64,000 bases of DNA from a bacterium (GCA_020444065.1 JAHLLQ010000003.1:258979-322978), one strand, 5' to 3'. Positions 1 to 10,180 are shown, counted from the stretch's first letter. Made by a program: numbers and translations. Notes: generated by a model not told the origin, from the letters alone.

Positions 1-1080
1 GCGCCGATAGCGATAGTAGGCGGCGCAGGCGCCTTCGTTGGAGACCATCGGGGCGCCGAGGGGTTTGTCCGGCGTGCAGCGGGTTCCGAAGGCCGGGCAG
101 TCACAGGGCTTCAGAACGCCCTGCAGAACGAGGCCGCTCTGGCACTCGGTTTCGGCGGCCGGCGGGGCGGGGGAGAGGTCGAAGCGGCGTTCGGCATCGA
201 AGTGCTCGTAGTCGGGTGCCAGTTCGTAGCCGCTCTGCGGGATCGTGCCGATGCCGCGCCATTCGCGATCGCCGACGCGAAAGACTTCGCCCATGATGCG
301 AAGGGCGGTTTCGTTGGCTTCGGTTCGCACGACGCGATTGTAGGGGTTTTCGACCTCGGCGCGACCGGCCTCCAACTGGCGGACGGCCATCAGGATGCCC
401 TGCAGAATGTCGACGGGCTCGAATCCCGTGACGACGATCGGAACGTGGTACTTCTCGGCGATCGGGTAATACTCGCCCGTGCCCATGACGGTGCAGACGT
501 GCCCGGCGGCGAGGAAGGCCTGCACCCGATTCGTGGGTGAAGAAAGGATGGCCTCGATCGCCGGCGGAACGAGAACGTGCGAAACCAGGACGCTGAAATT
601 CGGGACGTCGAGCCGGGCCGCCTGGTACACGGCCATCGCATTGGCGGGTGCCGTTGTCTCGAATCCGACGGCGAAGAAGATGACTTCCTTGTCCGGATTG
701 GCGCGCGCAATCTTTACGGCATCGACGGGCGAGTAGACCATGCGCACGTCGGCCCCGGCGGCTTTCACGGCGAGGAGATCGGTCTCTGTGCCGGGAACTC
801 GCAACATGTCGCCAAAGGACGTGAGAATAACGTTGGGCCTGCGGGCGAGTTCGATCGCCGCGTCGATCTTGGCGATCGGCGTGACGCACACAGGACAGCC
901 GGGGCCGTGGACGAGCGTGATTCCGTCCGGCAGCAGTTCATCCACGCCGTACTTCACAATGGCATGCGTCTGGCCGCCGCAGATCTCCATCATTGTCCAC
1001 GGCTGCGTGACAGCCGCGGCGATTGCATCCGCATAGCGACGCGCCGCGTCGGCATCGCGGTACTCGTCCAGGTACTTCAC
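1..1080 (-). CDS. hypD: HypD, hydrogenase maturation scaffold (3' end cut by window)
   Basis: HypD carries the Fe-S scaffold on which, with HypC, the Fe(CN)2CO unit of [NiFe] hydrogenases is assembled. The minus-strand frame reads through 360 codons with no stop. It shows the family blocks [15 protein letters not shown] near the start, [37 protein letters not shown] and SHVLVPPA, and a cysteine-rich end with CDCPAFG. The start is a GTG whose GTGA overlaps the hypC stop, which points to translational coupling. HypD is usually about 365-380 aa, so only some 10-20 C-terminal residues should be missing. It is the third gene of hypF-hypC-hypD. Confidence 0.95.
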   Translation of the reverse strand, partial: MKYLDEYRDADAARRYADAIAAAVTQPWTMMEICGGQTHAIVKYGVDELLPDGITLVHGPGCPVCVTPIAKIDAAIELARRPNVILTSFGDMLRVPGTETDLLAVKAAGADVRMVYSPVDAVKIARANPDKEVIFFAVGFETTAPANAMAVYQAARLDVPNFSVLVSHVLVPPAIEAILSSPTNRVQAFLAAGHVCTVMGTGEYYPIAEKYHVPIVVTGFEPVDILQGILMAVRQLEAGRAEVENPYNRVVRTEANETALRIMGEVFRVGDREWRGIGTIPQSGYELAPDYEHFDAERRFDLSPAPPAAETECQSGLVLQGVLKPCDCPAFGTRCTPDKPLGAPMVSNEGACAAYYRYRR

Positions 1081-1331
1081 GTTTCTCCGTCCCTGATTTC
1101 TTCCAGTTCGCCCATTTGCTCGAGGTACTCGAAGACGCTGTTCGCTTCTTCCTCATCGATCGTGCGCAATGCGAAACCGACATGCACAATTACGTAATCT
1201 TCAACCTTCGCCTCGGGGGTGTATGCGAGCGAGATGTCCTTGACGATGCCGCCGAAACTGACCTTCGACATGCGCATCAGCGGATCGCTCTCGTCGATGC
1301 TAAGTACTTTTCCCGGAACTGCGAGACACAT
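1077..1331 (-). CDS. hypC: HypC/HybG-type hydrogenase assembly chaperone
   Basis: An 84-aa protein starting [12 protein letters not shown], the HypC signature in which the N-terminal Cys2 (after Met removal) binds the iron centre together with HypD. A GGAGGGA ribosome-binding site lies just upstream of this ATG. The open frame continues further upstream, but that part overlaps the hypF 3' end and lacks the conserved N-terminus, so ATG 1331 is chosen. The gene overlaps hypF by 32 nt and hypD by 4 nt. This tight packing indicates one F-C-D transcript and implies that a [NiFe] hydrogenase is encoded elsewhere in the genome. Confidence 0.95.
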   Translation of the reverse strand: MCLAVPGKVLSIDESDPLMRMSKVSFGGIVKDISLAYTPEAKVEDYVIVHVGFALRTIDEEEANSVFEYLEQMGELEEIRDGET

Positions 1332-3576
1332 CTCCGTCCCTCCTTTTTCTGCGCGCGGCGGCGGCGTAAACCTGACCAACGGCCAGGCCGCCGTCGTTTG
1401 GTGGCACGCGTTGGTGCCAGTACGGCGTGAACCCGTCGCGGCGCAGGCGCCCGATGGCGCCCTCCAGCAGCACGCGATTCTGGAAACACCCACCGGTTAG
1501 AATCACGCGCTCTTCACCGGCCATTTTCGCCACTCCGGCAATGACCTCAACCAATGTCTGGTGAAAACGGGCCGCGATTTCCGCGGCGGAAACGCCGGCG
1601 CGGCGATCCGAGAGAATGGCTTTCGCCATTGGGGCCCAGTCCGGTCCGTCCATTTCATAGGGCGATGCGGTGCCGAACGCGCGGGCGGCGAACTCGAGTT
1701 CCATGGCCGCTTGGCCCTCAAAAGTGGAAACCTGGCGAATGCCCGCGAGTGACGCCGCGGCATCGAACAGGCGGCCTGCGCTCGTAGTAATCGGCGCGTT
1801 CAGGCCGCGAGGAAGGGCCTGCACGAGGAGCTTCCACTCGGCTTCTTCGAATTGCTGCCGGAGGATTTCTTCATCGAATGCTGCATCGCCGAGCGCTTCA
1901 TACAGCAGGCCAAGCGCGCATCGTCGAGGCTCCCGCACGGCCTTCTCTCCACCGGGCAAGCGGAACGGGCGCAGGTGCGCAACGCGCTCGAAGTCGGCTT
2001 CGTCCGCCAGGAGGAATTCGCCGCCCCAGATTGTCCCATCGAGTCCGTAGCCCGTACCGTCCCAGGACACGCCGAGCACGCGGCCGGTCAGTTCGTTCTC
2101 CGCCATGCACGCCGCGACGTGCGCGAAGTGATGTTGGATTTCTTCCGGAACCGAGTCCGTTTCGCGGCCGAATCGCGAGGCCATGTAGTCCGGATGGCGA
2201 TCGATCGCCATCTGAGACGTTGGAACTTCGTAGAGTTGCTGGAAGTCCTCGACGCATTGTTTGAACGCACCGAACGAAACGACGTTTTCGAGATCGCCAC
2301 CGTGCGGACCAGTCATGATCTCTTCGCCAATGCCAAGCGCGATCGTGTTCTTCAGGTGCCCACCGAGCGCCATGATGTGGCTGCAATCAATCGGCGCACG
2401 CACGGGCAAAGGCGAATATCCACGCGATCGGCGCAGAACCACTTCTCTGCCCGCGGCGATGCGCACGACGCTGTCCTCGACAGGGCGAAGGATCGGGCGA
2501 TTGTGTACGAGGAAGAAATCGGCAACACCTTGCAGGCGTTGGATGGCTTCGCGTTCATCGGTGCAGATAGGCTCTTCGCTGATGTTGGCGCTTGTGGCGA
2601 CGAGGGGAATGCTCAGATCGTTCATGAGCAGGATGTGAAGGGGCGTGTAGGGCAGCATCGCTCCGATGGTGGGATTGCCGGGGGCAATTTCCCTGCTGGG
2701 TCCATCGAATCGATCGAGCAACACGATCGGCGCCTCGGGCGATTGCAGCGCGCGCGCTTCTTCGTCGTGCAGGTCGCAGGATGCGCGAATCGCATCGATG
2801 GATGGGAACATGACGGCGAAGGGTTTCTCCGAACGCCGTTTGCGCGTGCGCAGTTCCTGGATGGCCCGATCGTTCGTCGCGTCGCACATCAGATGGAACC
2901 CGCCGAGACCTTTCACTGCAACGATTCGGCCACTCGCCAACGCCTCCTCGGCCGGGCGCAATGCATCATCTTTTGATGCCAACTGGTTGCCATCTTTATC
3001 CCAGAGCGCGAGACTCGGGCCGCAGACAGGGCAGGCGTTGGGTTGCGCATGGAATCGCCGGTCGCGAGGGTCGGTGTATTCGCGTTGGCACTCGGGGCAC
3101 ATGGTGAAGCTGGACATCGAGGTATTGGCTCGATCGTAGGGCAACGCCGCGATGATGCTGAATCGCGGGCCGCAGTGAGTGCAGTTTGTGAACGGATAGC
3201 GGTATCGCCGATTCGCCGGGTCGAGAATCTCGGTGCGGCACAATTCGCACGTCGCAATATCGGCCAGCACGATGGCCGTCTTCGCGCCCGAATGATCGCT
3301 CTCGCGAATTTCGAAGTCGTCGAAGCCAATGGGGTCGAGTTCCGTGACCTCGAGGCCCGTGATGCGCGCGTTGGGGGGCAGTTCTGCAGAAAGTCGATGG
3401 CGGAAGTTCTTGAGTGAGTCGCCTGGGCCTTCGATCTCGAGCGTGACTCCGCGCGGGGAATTTACAACCCAGCCGCGGAGACCGATTTCCTCGGCCAGTC
3501 GAAAGACAAACGGTCGGAATCCGACGCCTTGCACGGCGCCGCGGATTTGAAACCGCCATCGACAGGTCTTATTCAT
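1300..3576 (-). CDS. hypF: HypF carbamoyltransferase for hydrogenase CN ligand synthesis
   Basis: HypF converts carbamoyl phosphate and ATP to a carbamoyl-adenylate and passes the carbamoyl group to HypE, for the cyanide ligands of [NiFe] hydrogenase. The 758 aa match the family length. Domains in order are acylphosphatase (RGAVQGVGFRPFVFRLA, about residues 12-28), two four-cysteine zinc fingers (C110/C113/C132/C135 and C160/C163/C182/C185), a YrdC/Sua5 domain (from about 212, VAVKGLGGFHLMCDA), and a Kae1-like C-terminal domain with HHFAHVAACM, SWDGTGYG and LTGGCFQNRVL. ATG 3576 is chosen. A GTG at 3600 would add eight residues, and neither start has a clear ribosome-binding site. Confidence 0.95.
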   Translation of the reverse strand: MNKTCRWRFQIRGAVQGVGFRPFVFRLAEEIGLRGWVVNSPRGVTLEIEGPGDSLKNFRHRLSAELPPNARITGLEVTELDPIGFDDFEIRESDHSGAKTAIVLADIATCELCRTEILDPANRRYRYPFTNCTHCGPRFSIIAALPYDRANTSMSSFTMCPECQREYTDPRDRRFHAQPNACPVCGPSLALWDKDGNQLASKDDALRPAEEALASGRIVAVKGLGGFHLMCDATNDRAIQELRTRKRRSEKPFAVMFPSIDAIRASCDLHDEEARALQSPEAPIVLLDRFDGPSREIAPGNPTIGAMLPYTPLHILLMNDLSIPLVATSANISEEPICTDEREAIQRLQGVADFFLVHNRPILRPVEDSVVRIAAGREVVLRRSRGYSPLPVRAPIDCSHIMALGGHLKNTIALGIGEEIMTGPHGGDLENVVSFGAFKQCVEDFQQLYEVPTSQMAIDRHPDYMASRFGRETDSVPEEIQHHFAHVAACMAENELTGRVLGVSWDGTGYGLDGTIWGGEFLLADEADFERVAHLRPFRLPGGEKAVREPRRCALGLLYEALGDAAFDEEILRQQFEEAEWKLLVQALPRGLNAPITTSAGRLFDAAASLAGIRQVSTFEGQAAMELEFAARAFGTASPYEMDGPDWAPMAKAILSDRRAGVSAAEIAARFHQTLVEVIAGVAKMAGEERVILTGGCFQNRVLLEGAIGRLRRDGFTPYWHQRVPPNDGGLAVGQVYAAAARRKRRDGDVSRSSGKST

Positions 3577-3661
3577 CGAAACGACCGAGCGTGGGGGCAC
3601 CTCGCAGGGTGCGAGATCGGCCCAACGCCCCTTCCTCCGCCGGGATTTCAGCCCTCTTGGG

Positions 3662-3694
3662 TTGACTCCTCAAGGCGAATCGGGGTTTTATACT
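3662..3694 (+). promoter_or_regulatory. possible promoter for the tandem exported-protein array
   Basis: TTGACT (3662-3667) and TATACT (3689-3694) lie about 70 nt before the first gene of the array. Both hexamers are close to the sigma-70 consensus, but the 21-nt spacer is too long for a standard promoter, so this is only a candidate. Confidence 0.22.
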
Positions 3695-3765
3695 CAATGA
3701 ATCCCGACATCGTGGCGGCGGCACTAGGGGCCGTTGTTGCTTTATTGTGAGGAGAGGAAACTCCC

Positions 3766-5751
3766 ATGAACCTTTTGCGTTCGCTCCGCGGACACGGGCT
3801 TGCCTGTGTCCTGGTTGTGCTTTGCATGTCCCTCGGCAGTCTCATCCAGGCAGCAGATCCACCCGCTCCATTCATGTACCAAGGCTATCTTGAGGTCGAC
3901 GGGGCCCCAGCCAACGGCGCCTTCGACTTCATCTTTGTGGCGTACGAGACGTCGTCCTCTACGACCCCTCTTGCGCCGGAATGTGTGGTTGGTGGCGTTC
4001 GGGTGACTGATGGAGTCTTCAACGTAGAATTGGATTTCGGGACCACAATCTGGGATCGCTTCGATCCATGGATCGAGATCGGCGTCCTGGAAACCACAAA
4101 GGATGCCGACCGCGCACCATACACGATGCTGTCTCCGCGCCAACACTTTCTTCCAACGCACACAGCATACAGCGCGCGCGATGCGCAGACGCTCAGTGGA
4201 TACGATTCCAGCGACCTTCGGAATGCCTCGTTGATCAATTCGGGGACGTTGAACACTTCGCGGTATTCGGCCTACTCCGATCTGACGGCAGAATCGAAGG
4301 TAAGTGCAGCTCCAGCCGCGGATACGATTCCGGTGGCCGATGGAACCGGAAAGCTCGATGCGGGATGGCTGCCATCGACTGCGTCTGGGAATCAGGTTGT
4401 CGTGACCGTCCCGAATCCCGGTGCATTAGGATACACAGCCGGATCGCCGGTAGCTTATGGCGCTGGGTCGGCGCAGTTGCCGAAGTTCGTCGCGCCGCTC
4501 GTTGGGCTGACAGATTTCGGACAGTCCTCGGTTTTCGAGTTGATTGCCGTCGACGAGTCGCGCGCGTTCTTCGCCTATCGTGACGAGTCGGATGGAAATA
4601 AGGGCAAGGCCTGTGTCGTGTCGGTCTCCGGAACTGCACTTTCATTCACAACGCCCGAGGTGTTCTCGAGTAATGCGATCACCGACATGCAGGCGGTTGT
4701 TCTGTCGCCTGCGAACAGCTCGAGCTTTCGCACCGCGATTGTCGCCTATACGGACTCTTCGATCGGAAACCATCTGCTGATGCGATCGATTCGATTTAAC
4801 AACGACGAGACGTATGTGCTTGGAACACCGATCACAGTTGTTGCCGCGGCGACGACAGAGTTTGAATTGGCGAACATGTCCAGGTCGCAGCCCGTTCTTG
4901 CGTATGCCGATCCGTTGGACTCCGACCACGGAAAGGTGAAGAGCTACACTTACTTCCAGGCGAGCGGGAACGTATCTCAGTATGCCTCTGGAACGTTCAA
5001 CAGCGCGGCAACCGATACGATCGCGATCCAGATGTATTCAGAGTACTCCGGGCTCCTGGCCTACAACGATGCCGCCACCGGCGACCCGGCGATGTTGACG
5101 ATTGGGCACAATTGGGGTTCTTCGACGATGAATGCTGGTACACCAGTGACCATGAGTTCCCTCGCCATGAGCGACATCGAATTCGTGCCCCTCGACTCCC
5201 AGATGATGATTCTGTGCGATTCACGAGAGGGCTACGATTCGGACACCATGTACCCCGTGAGAGTCACCGGAAACAGTATGTCCCTTGGCAACGAGACTGG
5301 CCGAAGCGGCATCGCTACCTATGCTCCGATCGATCACAGTCGCTTTGTGCGAGCATGCCAGGGGTCGAGCAGTGTCTACGTCGGCTGCTACGCGACGGAC
5401 GGAGCCAACATCATAACGACCGCGGAGACGGCAAGCTATGTGATGAGTACCGGGAATGACGCGCTCTCGATCGCGGTGCTTGGCGGGTCGCATGTGCTTC
5501 TCGCTTACAGTTCCGGGCCAGTCAAGTTCGCCCTTGGGCAATATGCTCCTCCGCTGGGGATCGTGAAGACATCTTCGACTTATGGCGCCCCGGTGGAAGT
5601 GATTGTCGCCGGCGTTGCCGATGGACTGAGCGATCTGGTTCCAGGCGCGACTTACTATATCAATTCGTCCGGCAATCTCACACGCGATGTCGGTTGGGCG
5701 AAGATGGGGCGAGCGATTTCGGAAACGGAGTTGATGATCGATATTGAATGA
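3766..5751 (+). CDS. exported tail-fibre-like beta protein, array copy 1
   Basis: This 661-aa protein starts with a signal peptide (about residues 1-29, hydrophobic LACVLVVLCMSLGSL). The mature N-terminus opens PPAPFMYQGYLEVDGAPANG, a domain common in exported proteins of PVC-like and related environmental bacteria. Residues about 125-175 (FLPTHTAY, LRNASLINSGTLNTSRYSAYSDL) resemble phage tail-fibre shaft segments. The middle repeats a pattern around FFAYRDESDGNKGKA, AYADPLDSDHGKVKSY and GLLAYNDAATGDPA, suggesting a beta-propeller. The C-terminal 65 aa (GLSDLVPGATYYINSSGNLT, ending ELMIDIE) resemble small beta domains of phage structural proteins. A GAGGAGAGG ribosome-binding site precedes the ATG. 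The function is unknown; a surface or secreted display role is inferred. Confidence 0.85.
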   Translation: MNLLRSLRGHGLACVLVVLCMSLGSLIQAADPPAPFMYQGYLEVDGAPANGAFDFIFVAYETSSSTTPLAPECVVGGVRVTDGVFNVELDFGTTIWDRFDPWIEIGVLETTKDADRAPYTMLSPRQHFLPTHTAYSARDAQTLSGYDSSDLRNASLINSGTLNTSRYSAYSDLTAESKVSAAPAADTIPVADGTGKLDAGWLPSTASGNQVVVTVPNPGALGYTAGSPVAYGAGSAQLPKFVAPLVGLTDFGQSSVFELIAVDESRAFFAYRDESDGNKGKACVVSVSGTALSFTTPEVFSSNAITDMQAVVLSPANSSSFRTAIVAYTDSSIGNHLLMRSIRFNNDETYVLGTPITVVAAATTEFELANMSRSQPVLAYADPLDSDHGKVKSYTYFQASGNVSQYASGTFNSAATDTIAIQMYSEYSGLLAYNDAATGDPAMLTIGHNWGSSTMNAGTPVTMSSLAMSDIEFVPLDSQMMILCDSREGYDSDTMYPVRVTGNSMSLGNETGRSGIATYAPIDHSRFVRACQGSSSVYVGCYATDGANIITTAETASYVMSTGNDALSIAVLGGSHVLLAYSSGPVKFALGQYAPPLGIVKTSSTYGAPVEVIVAGVADGLSDLVPGATYYINSSGNLTRDVGWAKMGRAISETELMIDIE

Positions 5752-5794
5752 CGGGCAATGAGTTGGCGGTCGATAGCAAAAAGGAGAAGGCGGT

Positions 5795-7786
5795 ATGTTT
5801 TCGAGAAACATCAAGACCTTAGCGTGTCTGACCTGCTTTGTTCTGCTGGCGGTCCTGCAATTGCCTGCGGCCGATCCGCCGGCGCCGTTCACGTACCAGG
5901 GATATCTCGAGGATGCCCGGGTCCCGGCGAATGGGACGTACGATCTGGCATTCATCCCGTACGAAACATCCATCAGCACCAAACCGGTCGCTTCGGAGTT
6001 CTATGCGGACGATACCGTCGTCACAGATGGTGTGTTCAATGTGACGCTGGACTTTGGCACTGCGGTCTGGGAATCCTACAATCCCTGGATTGAGATTATG
6101 GTCCGTCCAGGCTCAGTGTCAAATACCAGCCACGATCCGGCGACGTATACGGTCCTTTCTCCGCGACAGCCGTTCCTGCCAACGCATACGGCGCACCTCG
6201 CGAGGGATGCGCAGTCGGTTGAAGGGTACACGGCCGCCGAGTTGTTAAATGCAAACAACATCAATGCGGGGACATTGAACACTTCGCGCTACTCGGCGTT
6301 TAGCGATCTTCAGGCGGAAGGCGCTGTGATGACCTCACCGACGGCGAATAAGATTCCGCAGGCGGACTCTTCCGGAAAACTCGATGCAGGTTGGTTGCCG
6401 AGTGGAACCGGCGAGTCGACGATCGTGCGTTCCTACCCATCGAATACTGACTCCTTTGGGATCCAGGCAGGAATGCCGGTTTCGTTAGTTGGAGGGGCGC
6501 TCTATCGCGGGCGATACTGGACGCCTCGCGCAGAGACGATGAGTACTGCCTTTGCCACGTCGTCGGAGTTCGACATTGTGGGATTCAGCGGAAATCAGGC
6601 GCTGCTGGCCTATCGAGATGAGGGCGATTCCAACCAAGGTAAGTTGTGCGTTGTCACATTGTCAGGGGGCAATCTGGCCGTAGGGGATCCGGTCGTGTTT
6701 TCCACTGACGCCGTTGGATCGATTCGTCTGACCATTGCGCCGAAGGACCTGAATATTGGCTCTCCGATGTTCACGATCGCTTTCACAAACGAAAGCAGTT
6801 CCGGGGATCTGCAACTTTGTGGAGGAAAGGTTTCAAGTACCGGAACGATCACGCTGGGGACCCCCACGACGGTGGATGCCGGCCCCGTGACGGACTTCGA
6901 TGTGGAGTGTGCAGGAGCAAGGGACTTCGCCATTGCCTGGGCGGATCCAGGTTCATCGAACTATGGAAAGGTCGCGATGGCCTATCTTGCAACGCCGAGC
7001 TATGCTCACGACATTTCGACAAACCTGACTTTCAACTCGGCGGCAACATCGGTGATTGAGATGGGTGTGATCTCCGCGCAGCAGATTGCGATCGGTTTCA
7101 ATGATGCAGACTCCGGGGGCAACTTCGTGCTTCGCAAGGTGGCAATCACCGGATCCGATTTTGATCAGATTACACTCGGTACGAAATACGACCTTGGCGA
7201 TGCGGCGGATTGGTGTCTGCTTGCCCAAATCGACACGAATGTGTTCGGCATCTGGTGGTATCCCAGTGTCTCAAGCGCAGTTGTTGAATCGCTGACGATC
7301 ACCTCCGATGGGTTCATCGTAGGAACCGGAGATAATGTTGGGGGCAATGCTCATGCGATGGCCTCATTCGGTCGGGGGCGCTTTGTGACAGCATCGGAGG
7401 GCGTCAGTTCAGTGAGGCTCTATCCCTTCTACCTGATCAATAATCATGCGATGCAGGGCGATACCGCTCCGTCGTGGCTGCAAACGACGGGGAACACGCT
7501 GAGGATGGCCTCGATGGGCGAATCCAATGTCGTTCTGGTGCATAGCACGGGAGATGCGTATATTTCGTATGGTAATCTGGTCGCCCCGATGGGGATCGCT
7601 GTGACGTCGGGCTCCTCGGGCTCCTCGGTCGACGTAGTCGTGAAGGGGATAGTCGATATCTTTTCGAGTCTCTCTCCAGGTGCAAACTACTATGTCGATG
7701 TGACTGGGAACTTGACGATGGAACCAGGTTGGGCGCGCATCGGTCGCGCGCTTTCGGATTCCGAACTACTGCTCGATATTGAGTGA
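5795..7786 (+). CDS. exported tail-fibre-like beta protein, array copy 2
   Basis: A 663-aa paralogue of the gene 43 nt upstream. It has a signal peptide (ACLTCFVLLAVLQLPAAD), the PPAPFTYQGYLEDARVPANG domain, the LLNANNINAGTLNTSRYSAF shaft-like segment, a propeller-like middle (LLAYRDEGDSNQGKL, IAWADPGSSNYGKV) and the C-terminal SSLSPGANYYVDVTGNLT domain ending ELLLDIE. Like copy 1, it passes directly from the shaft to KIPQADSSGKLDAGWLPSG, without the His-rich insert seen in copies 3 and 4. The ribosome-binding site is AAGGAGAAGG. It is probably co-transcribed with its neighbours. The function is not recognised. Confidence 0.85.
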   Translation: MFSRNIKTLACLTCFVLLAVLQLPAADPPAPFTYQGYLEDARVPANGTYDLAFIPYETSISTKPVASEFYADDTVVTDGVFNVTLDFGTAVWESYNPWIEIMVRPGSVSNTSHDPATYTVLSPRQPFLPTHTAHLARDAQSVEGYTAAELLNANNINAGTLNTSRYSAFSDLQAEGAVMTSPTANKIPQADSSGKLDAGWLPSGTGESTIVRSYPSNTDSFGIQAGMPVSLVGGALYRGRYWTPRAETMSTAFATSSEFDIVGFSGNQALLAYRDEGDSNQGKLCVVTLSGGNLAVGDPVVFSTDAVGSIRLTIAPKDLNIGSPMFTIAFTNESSSGDLQLCGGKVSSTGTITLGTPTTVDAGPVTDFDVECAGARDFAIAWADPGSSNYGKVAMAYLATPSYAHDISTNLTFNSAATSVIEMGVISAQQIAIGFNDADSGGNFVLRKVAITGSDFDQITLGTKYDLGDAADWCLLAQIDTNVFGIWWYPSVSSAVVESLTITSDGFIVGTGDNVGGNAHAMASFGRGRFVTASEGVSSVRLYPFYLINNHAMQGDTAPSWLQTTGNTLRMASMGESNVVLVHSTGDAYISYGNLVAPMGIAVTSGSSGSSVDVVVKGIVDIFSSLSPGANYYVDVTGNLTMEPGWARIGRALSDSELLLDIE

Positions 7787-7793
7787 GGATAAC

Positions 7794-8102
7794 ATGATGA
7801 GAAACACGACCTTGAGCAAAGGAAGAATCATTAGTGCGTTGGTGGCACTGGTGGTTCTTGGGTTGGCAATTGCCGTGGCGCAAAGCGGCGGTCGGTACGA
7901 TCTGCTGCGCTCCGGACAGGGAGGCGGCGGGGGAGTGAACTCTACGGGAGGCCATTACAGCGTGAGCGGACTGGCCGGCCAGGCCGGCGCAGGCGGAGCA
8001 TTGACCGGTACATCCACCGAAGTGCGTGGCGGATTCTGGATTCCCGTCGTACCAACTCCTACACCCACGCCCAGCGCATACGATGGTTGGACCGTGCGCT
8101 GA
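7794..8102 (+). CDS. small exported glycine-rich protein with Pro-Thr tail
   Basis: A 102-aa protein placed between array copies 2 and 3. ATG 7794, or the adjacent ATG 7797, follows the GTGAGGAT site that overlaps the copy 2 stop. An N-terminal hydrophobic stretch (IISALVALVVLGLAIAVA) should act as signal peptide or anchor. The mature part contains SGGRYDLLRSGQGGGGG, STGGHYSVSGLAGQ and VRGGFWIP, a pattern found in many small exported proteins of environmental bacteria. It ends in a TPTPTP linker. Its position suggests export with the large paralogues, perhaps as a partner or as a remnant of a larger gene; this is inference. Confidence 0.7.
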   Translation: MMRNTTLSKGRIISALVALVVLGLAIAVAQSGGRYDLLRSGQGGGGGVNSTGGHYSVSGLAGQAGAGGALTGTSTEVRGGFWIPVVPTPTPTPSAYDGWTVR

Positions 8103-8128
8103 CGACTTCTCCATGGAGGAGAATAACG

Positions 8129-10180
8129 ATGAGGGTTTCCCGTCGTTGCGTACTGCTTTCTGTGGTCCTCTGGGTCACGTTTCCCGGTTGGGCGATTGAT
8201 CCACCTGCGCCGTTCACCTACCAAGGCTACCTGGAAGACAACGGAGCTCCTGCAACGGGTTCGTTCGATTTGGCATTCGCGCCATACGATGCAGAAATCG
8301 ACGGTGCGAGCGTCGGGCCGGTGTTCTATGCGGATGACACCGCCGTAGCGGATGGCATCTTCTGCATCACGATGGATTTCAAGTCGCAGATGTGGACGGA
8401 GTACAATCCGTGGGTCGAGATCATGGTGCGTCCGGGAATCTATCCGAACACAAATCACGATGTCGGAACGTACACGATTCTCTCCCCGCGCCAGCGCTTT
8501 TTCCCAACGCCGACGAGTTACATATCCCGCTGGTCGAGTTCGCTCGAGGGGTACTCGGCGGCACAGTTGCTCGATGCATCCAACATCAACGCCGGGACAT
8601 TGGATCCGGCGTATTACTCGGCGATTGATGACTTGGTTGTTGAGGGTCGCGTTGGCAGCGGCGCGAATCAAGTTGCCGTGGGGAACCACGATCATACAAA
8701 GGCCGACGTCACCGACCTGGAGCCAATTTCCGCAACGCCGGCGGCAGATACGATCCCATTAGCGGATGGCGCGGGAATAATCGATCCCGGCTGGCTTCCG
8801 TTTCAGAACGGCGATGCCGTCGTGCGAACATTCACGTGCGACGACGTGTACAGCATCGACGCCGGCGATCCGGTTCTACTGGTCGAGGGCGAGATTCACC
8901 CGGCGGAGTTTTGGGTGCCTTTCGTCGAAACGCAGGAACTGCTTGTCACGACGACGAGGTTTGGCCTCGGGGCCTTGGGGAGGGGAAAGGCGGTCATCGC
9001 CTATCGTGACGAGGCCGATGGGAACAAGGGGAAGGCCCGTTTGATTTCGATCGAGAACGGCGTCATGTCGATTGGGACGTCCCTCACGTTCAGTTCGTCG
9101 GACATCGATCAGATCCGCGTGATGTCGATGCTTCCGACTTATGCGAAGGGTTACTACCCACACTTCATCGTTGCTTATACGACAACGGGGAATCAGGCGC
9201 TGTACGTTCGGGGTGGCCAGCTTGTCGGCAGCAGCACGCTCAGTTTCGGCAGTTCAGTGCAAGCCCATGCAGGGCCGATCACGGAATACGATCTTGCGCC
9301 GATGATTACGGCGCGCTTCGTTCTCGCATACGCCGACCCGAACGATTCAGACTACGGCAAGATTCTGAGGTGTGGCTTCAATTACAACATGGAGACCATC
9401 TCGCTGTACGATGTGAATACATTCAATAGCGCTGCCACGTCGAAGATTGGCCTGGGTGGATTCTCGTACCAGTCGGTTGCAGCGTCCTTTATGGATGCCG
9501 GTTCGTCGAACAAGGCAGTGCTGCTTCCGATCCGTTGGGATTTGACGTACGACGAAACGATGTCGACCGGGTTGAAGATGCACTTGGGGTTCGTGGCCGA
9601 TAGCCTGAAACCCGTCCCGATCGATGGCGACAAGATGTTCCTGGAAATGCGGCCGACCGGTGAAGATGCGGACTACTTGGCAGGCTTCTGTGTCAACCAG
9701 GCCGGTGCATGGCCGGGCGATCGGTGGGGGTACAACAGTACCGATTCCGCCGTTGCCTACCTGAGTCCGAACAAGGTGGTGTCCGTCAGAAAGGACTCAA
9801 CCCAGATTCGAGTCGGCCCCACGGGGATGTACGAGAATCACATCCTCGAAGGGTCGACGCTTTACTACACAAGCGTGACGCCCGGGGGGCTCGATATCTG
9901 TGTTGTGGATGCAACGCACGTGATCATCGCCAACAGCGGCACATCCGTGAAGGTCAGTCGTGGGCGCTATGTTCCGCCGATTGGTATCGCCGTCACCGAT
10001 GGAGCTGTTGGTCAGCCCGTGGATGTCGCCGTGTCGGGAATTGTCAGTGGCTTGAGCGGCTTGACTCCCGGGGCGATCTACTACGCAGAGCCACGGCTCG
10101 GCACGCTGACCATTACGCCGGGTTGGGCGCGCATCGGTCGGGCGCTCTCGGAGACGGAGTTGTTGTTGGATATCGAGTAG
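8129..10180 (+). CDS. exported tail-fibre-like beta protein, array copy 3
   Basis: A 683-aa paralogue. ATG 8129 is chosen because GGAGGAG lies directly upstream and it gives a normal signal peptide (CVLLSVVLWVTFPGWA); the open frame extends 14 codons further into the preceding gene. It shares the PPAPFTYQGYLEDNGAPATG domain, the shaft segment (LLDASNINAGTLDPAYYSAI), the propeller-like middle and the C-terminal LSGLTPGAIYYAEP domain ending ELLLDIE. Unlike copies 1 and 2 it carries an insert with ANQVAVGNHDHTKADVTDL, a motif typical of phage tail-fibre and receptor-binding proteins, where such histidines can bind metal. The function is unknown. Confidence 0.85.
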   Translation: MRVSRRCVLLSVVLWVTFPGWAIDPPAPFTYQGYLEDNGAPATGSFDLAFAPYDAEIDGASVGPVFYADDTAVADGIFCITMDFKSQMWTEYNPWVEIMVRPGIYPNTNHDVGTYTILSPRQRFFPTPTSYISRWSSSLEGYSAAQLLDASNINAGTLDPAYYSAIDDLVVEGRVGSGANQVAVGNHDHTKADVTDLEPISATPAADTIPLADGAGIIDPGWLPFQNGDAVVRTFTCDDVYSIDAGDPVLLVEGEIHPAEFWVPFVETQELLVTTTRFGLGALGRGKAVIAYRDEADGNKGKARLISIENGVMSIGTSLTFSSSDIDQIRVMSMLPTYAKGYYPHFIVAYTTTGNQALYVRGGQLVGSSTLSFGSSVQAHAGPITEYDLAPMITARFVLAYADPNDSDYGKILRCGFNYNMETISLYDVNTFNSAATSKIGLGGFSYQSVAASFMDAGSSNKAVLLPIRWDLTYDETMSTGLKMHLGFVADSLKPVPIDGDKMFLEMRPTGEDADYLAGFCVNQAGAWPGDRWGYNSTDSAVAYLSPNKVVSVRKDSTQIRVGPTGMYENHILEGSTLYYTSVTPGGLDICVVDATHVIIANSGTSVKVSRGRYVPPIGIAVTDGAVGQPVDVAVSGIVSGLSGLTPGAIYYAEPRLGTLTITPGWARIGRALSETELLLDIE

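Noticed and set aside
1852-2976. Long plus-strand open frame of 374 codons opposite hypF
   Set aside because: It is antisense to a clear HypF domain series and its protein shows no recognisable pattern; high-GC coding DNA produces such open frames.
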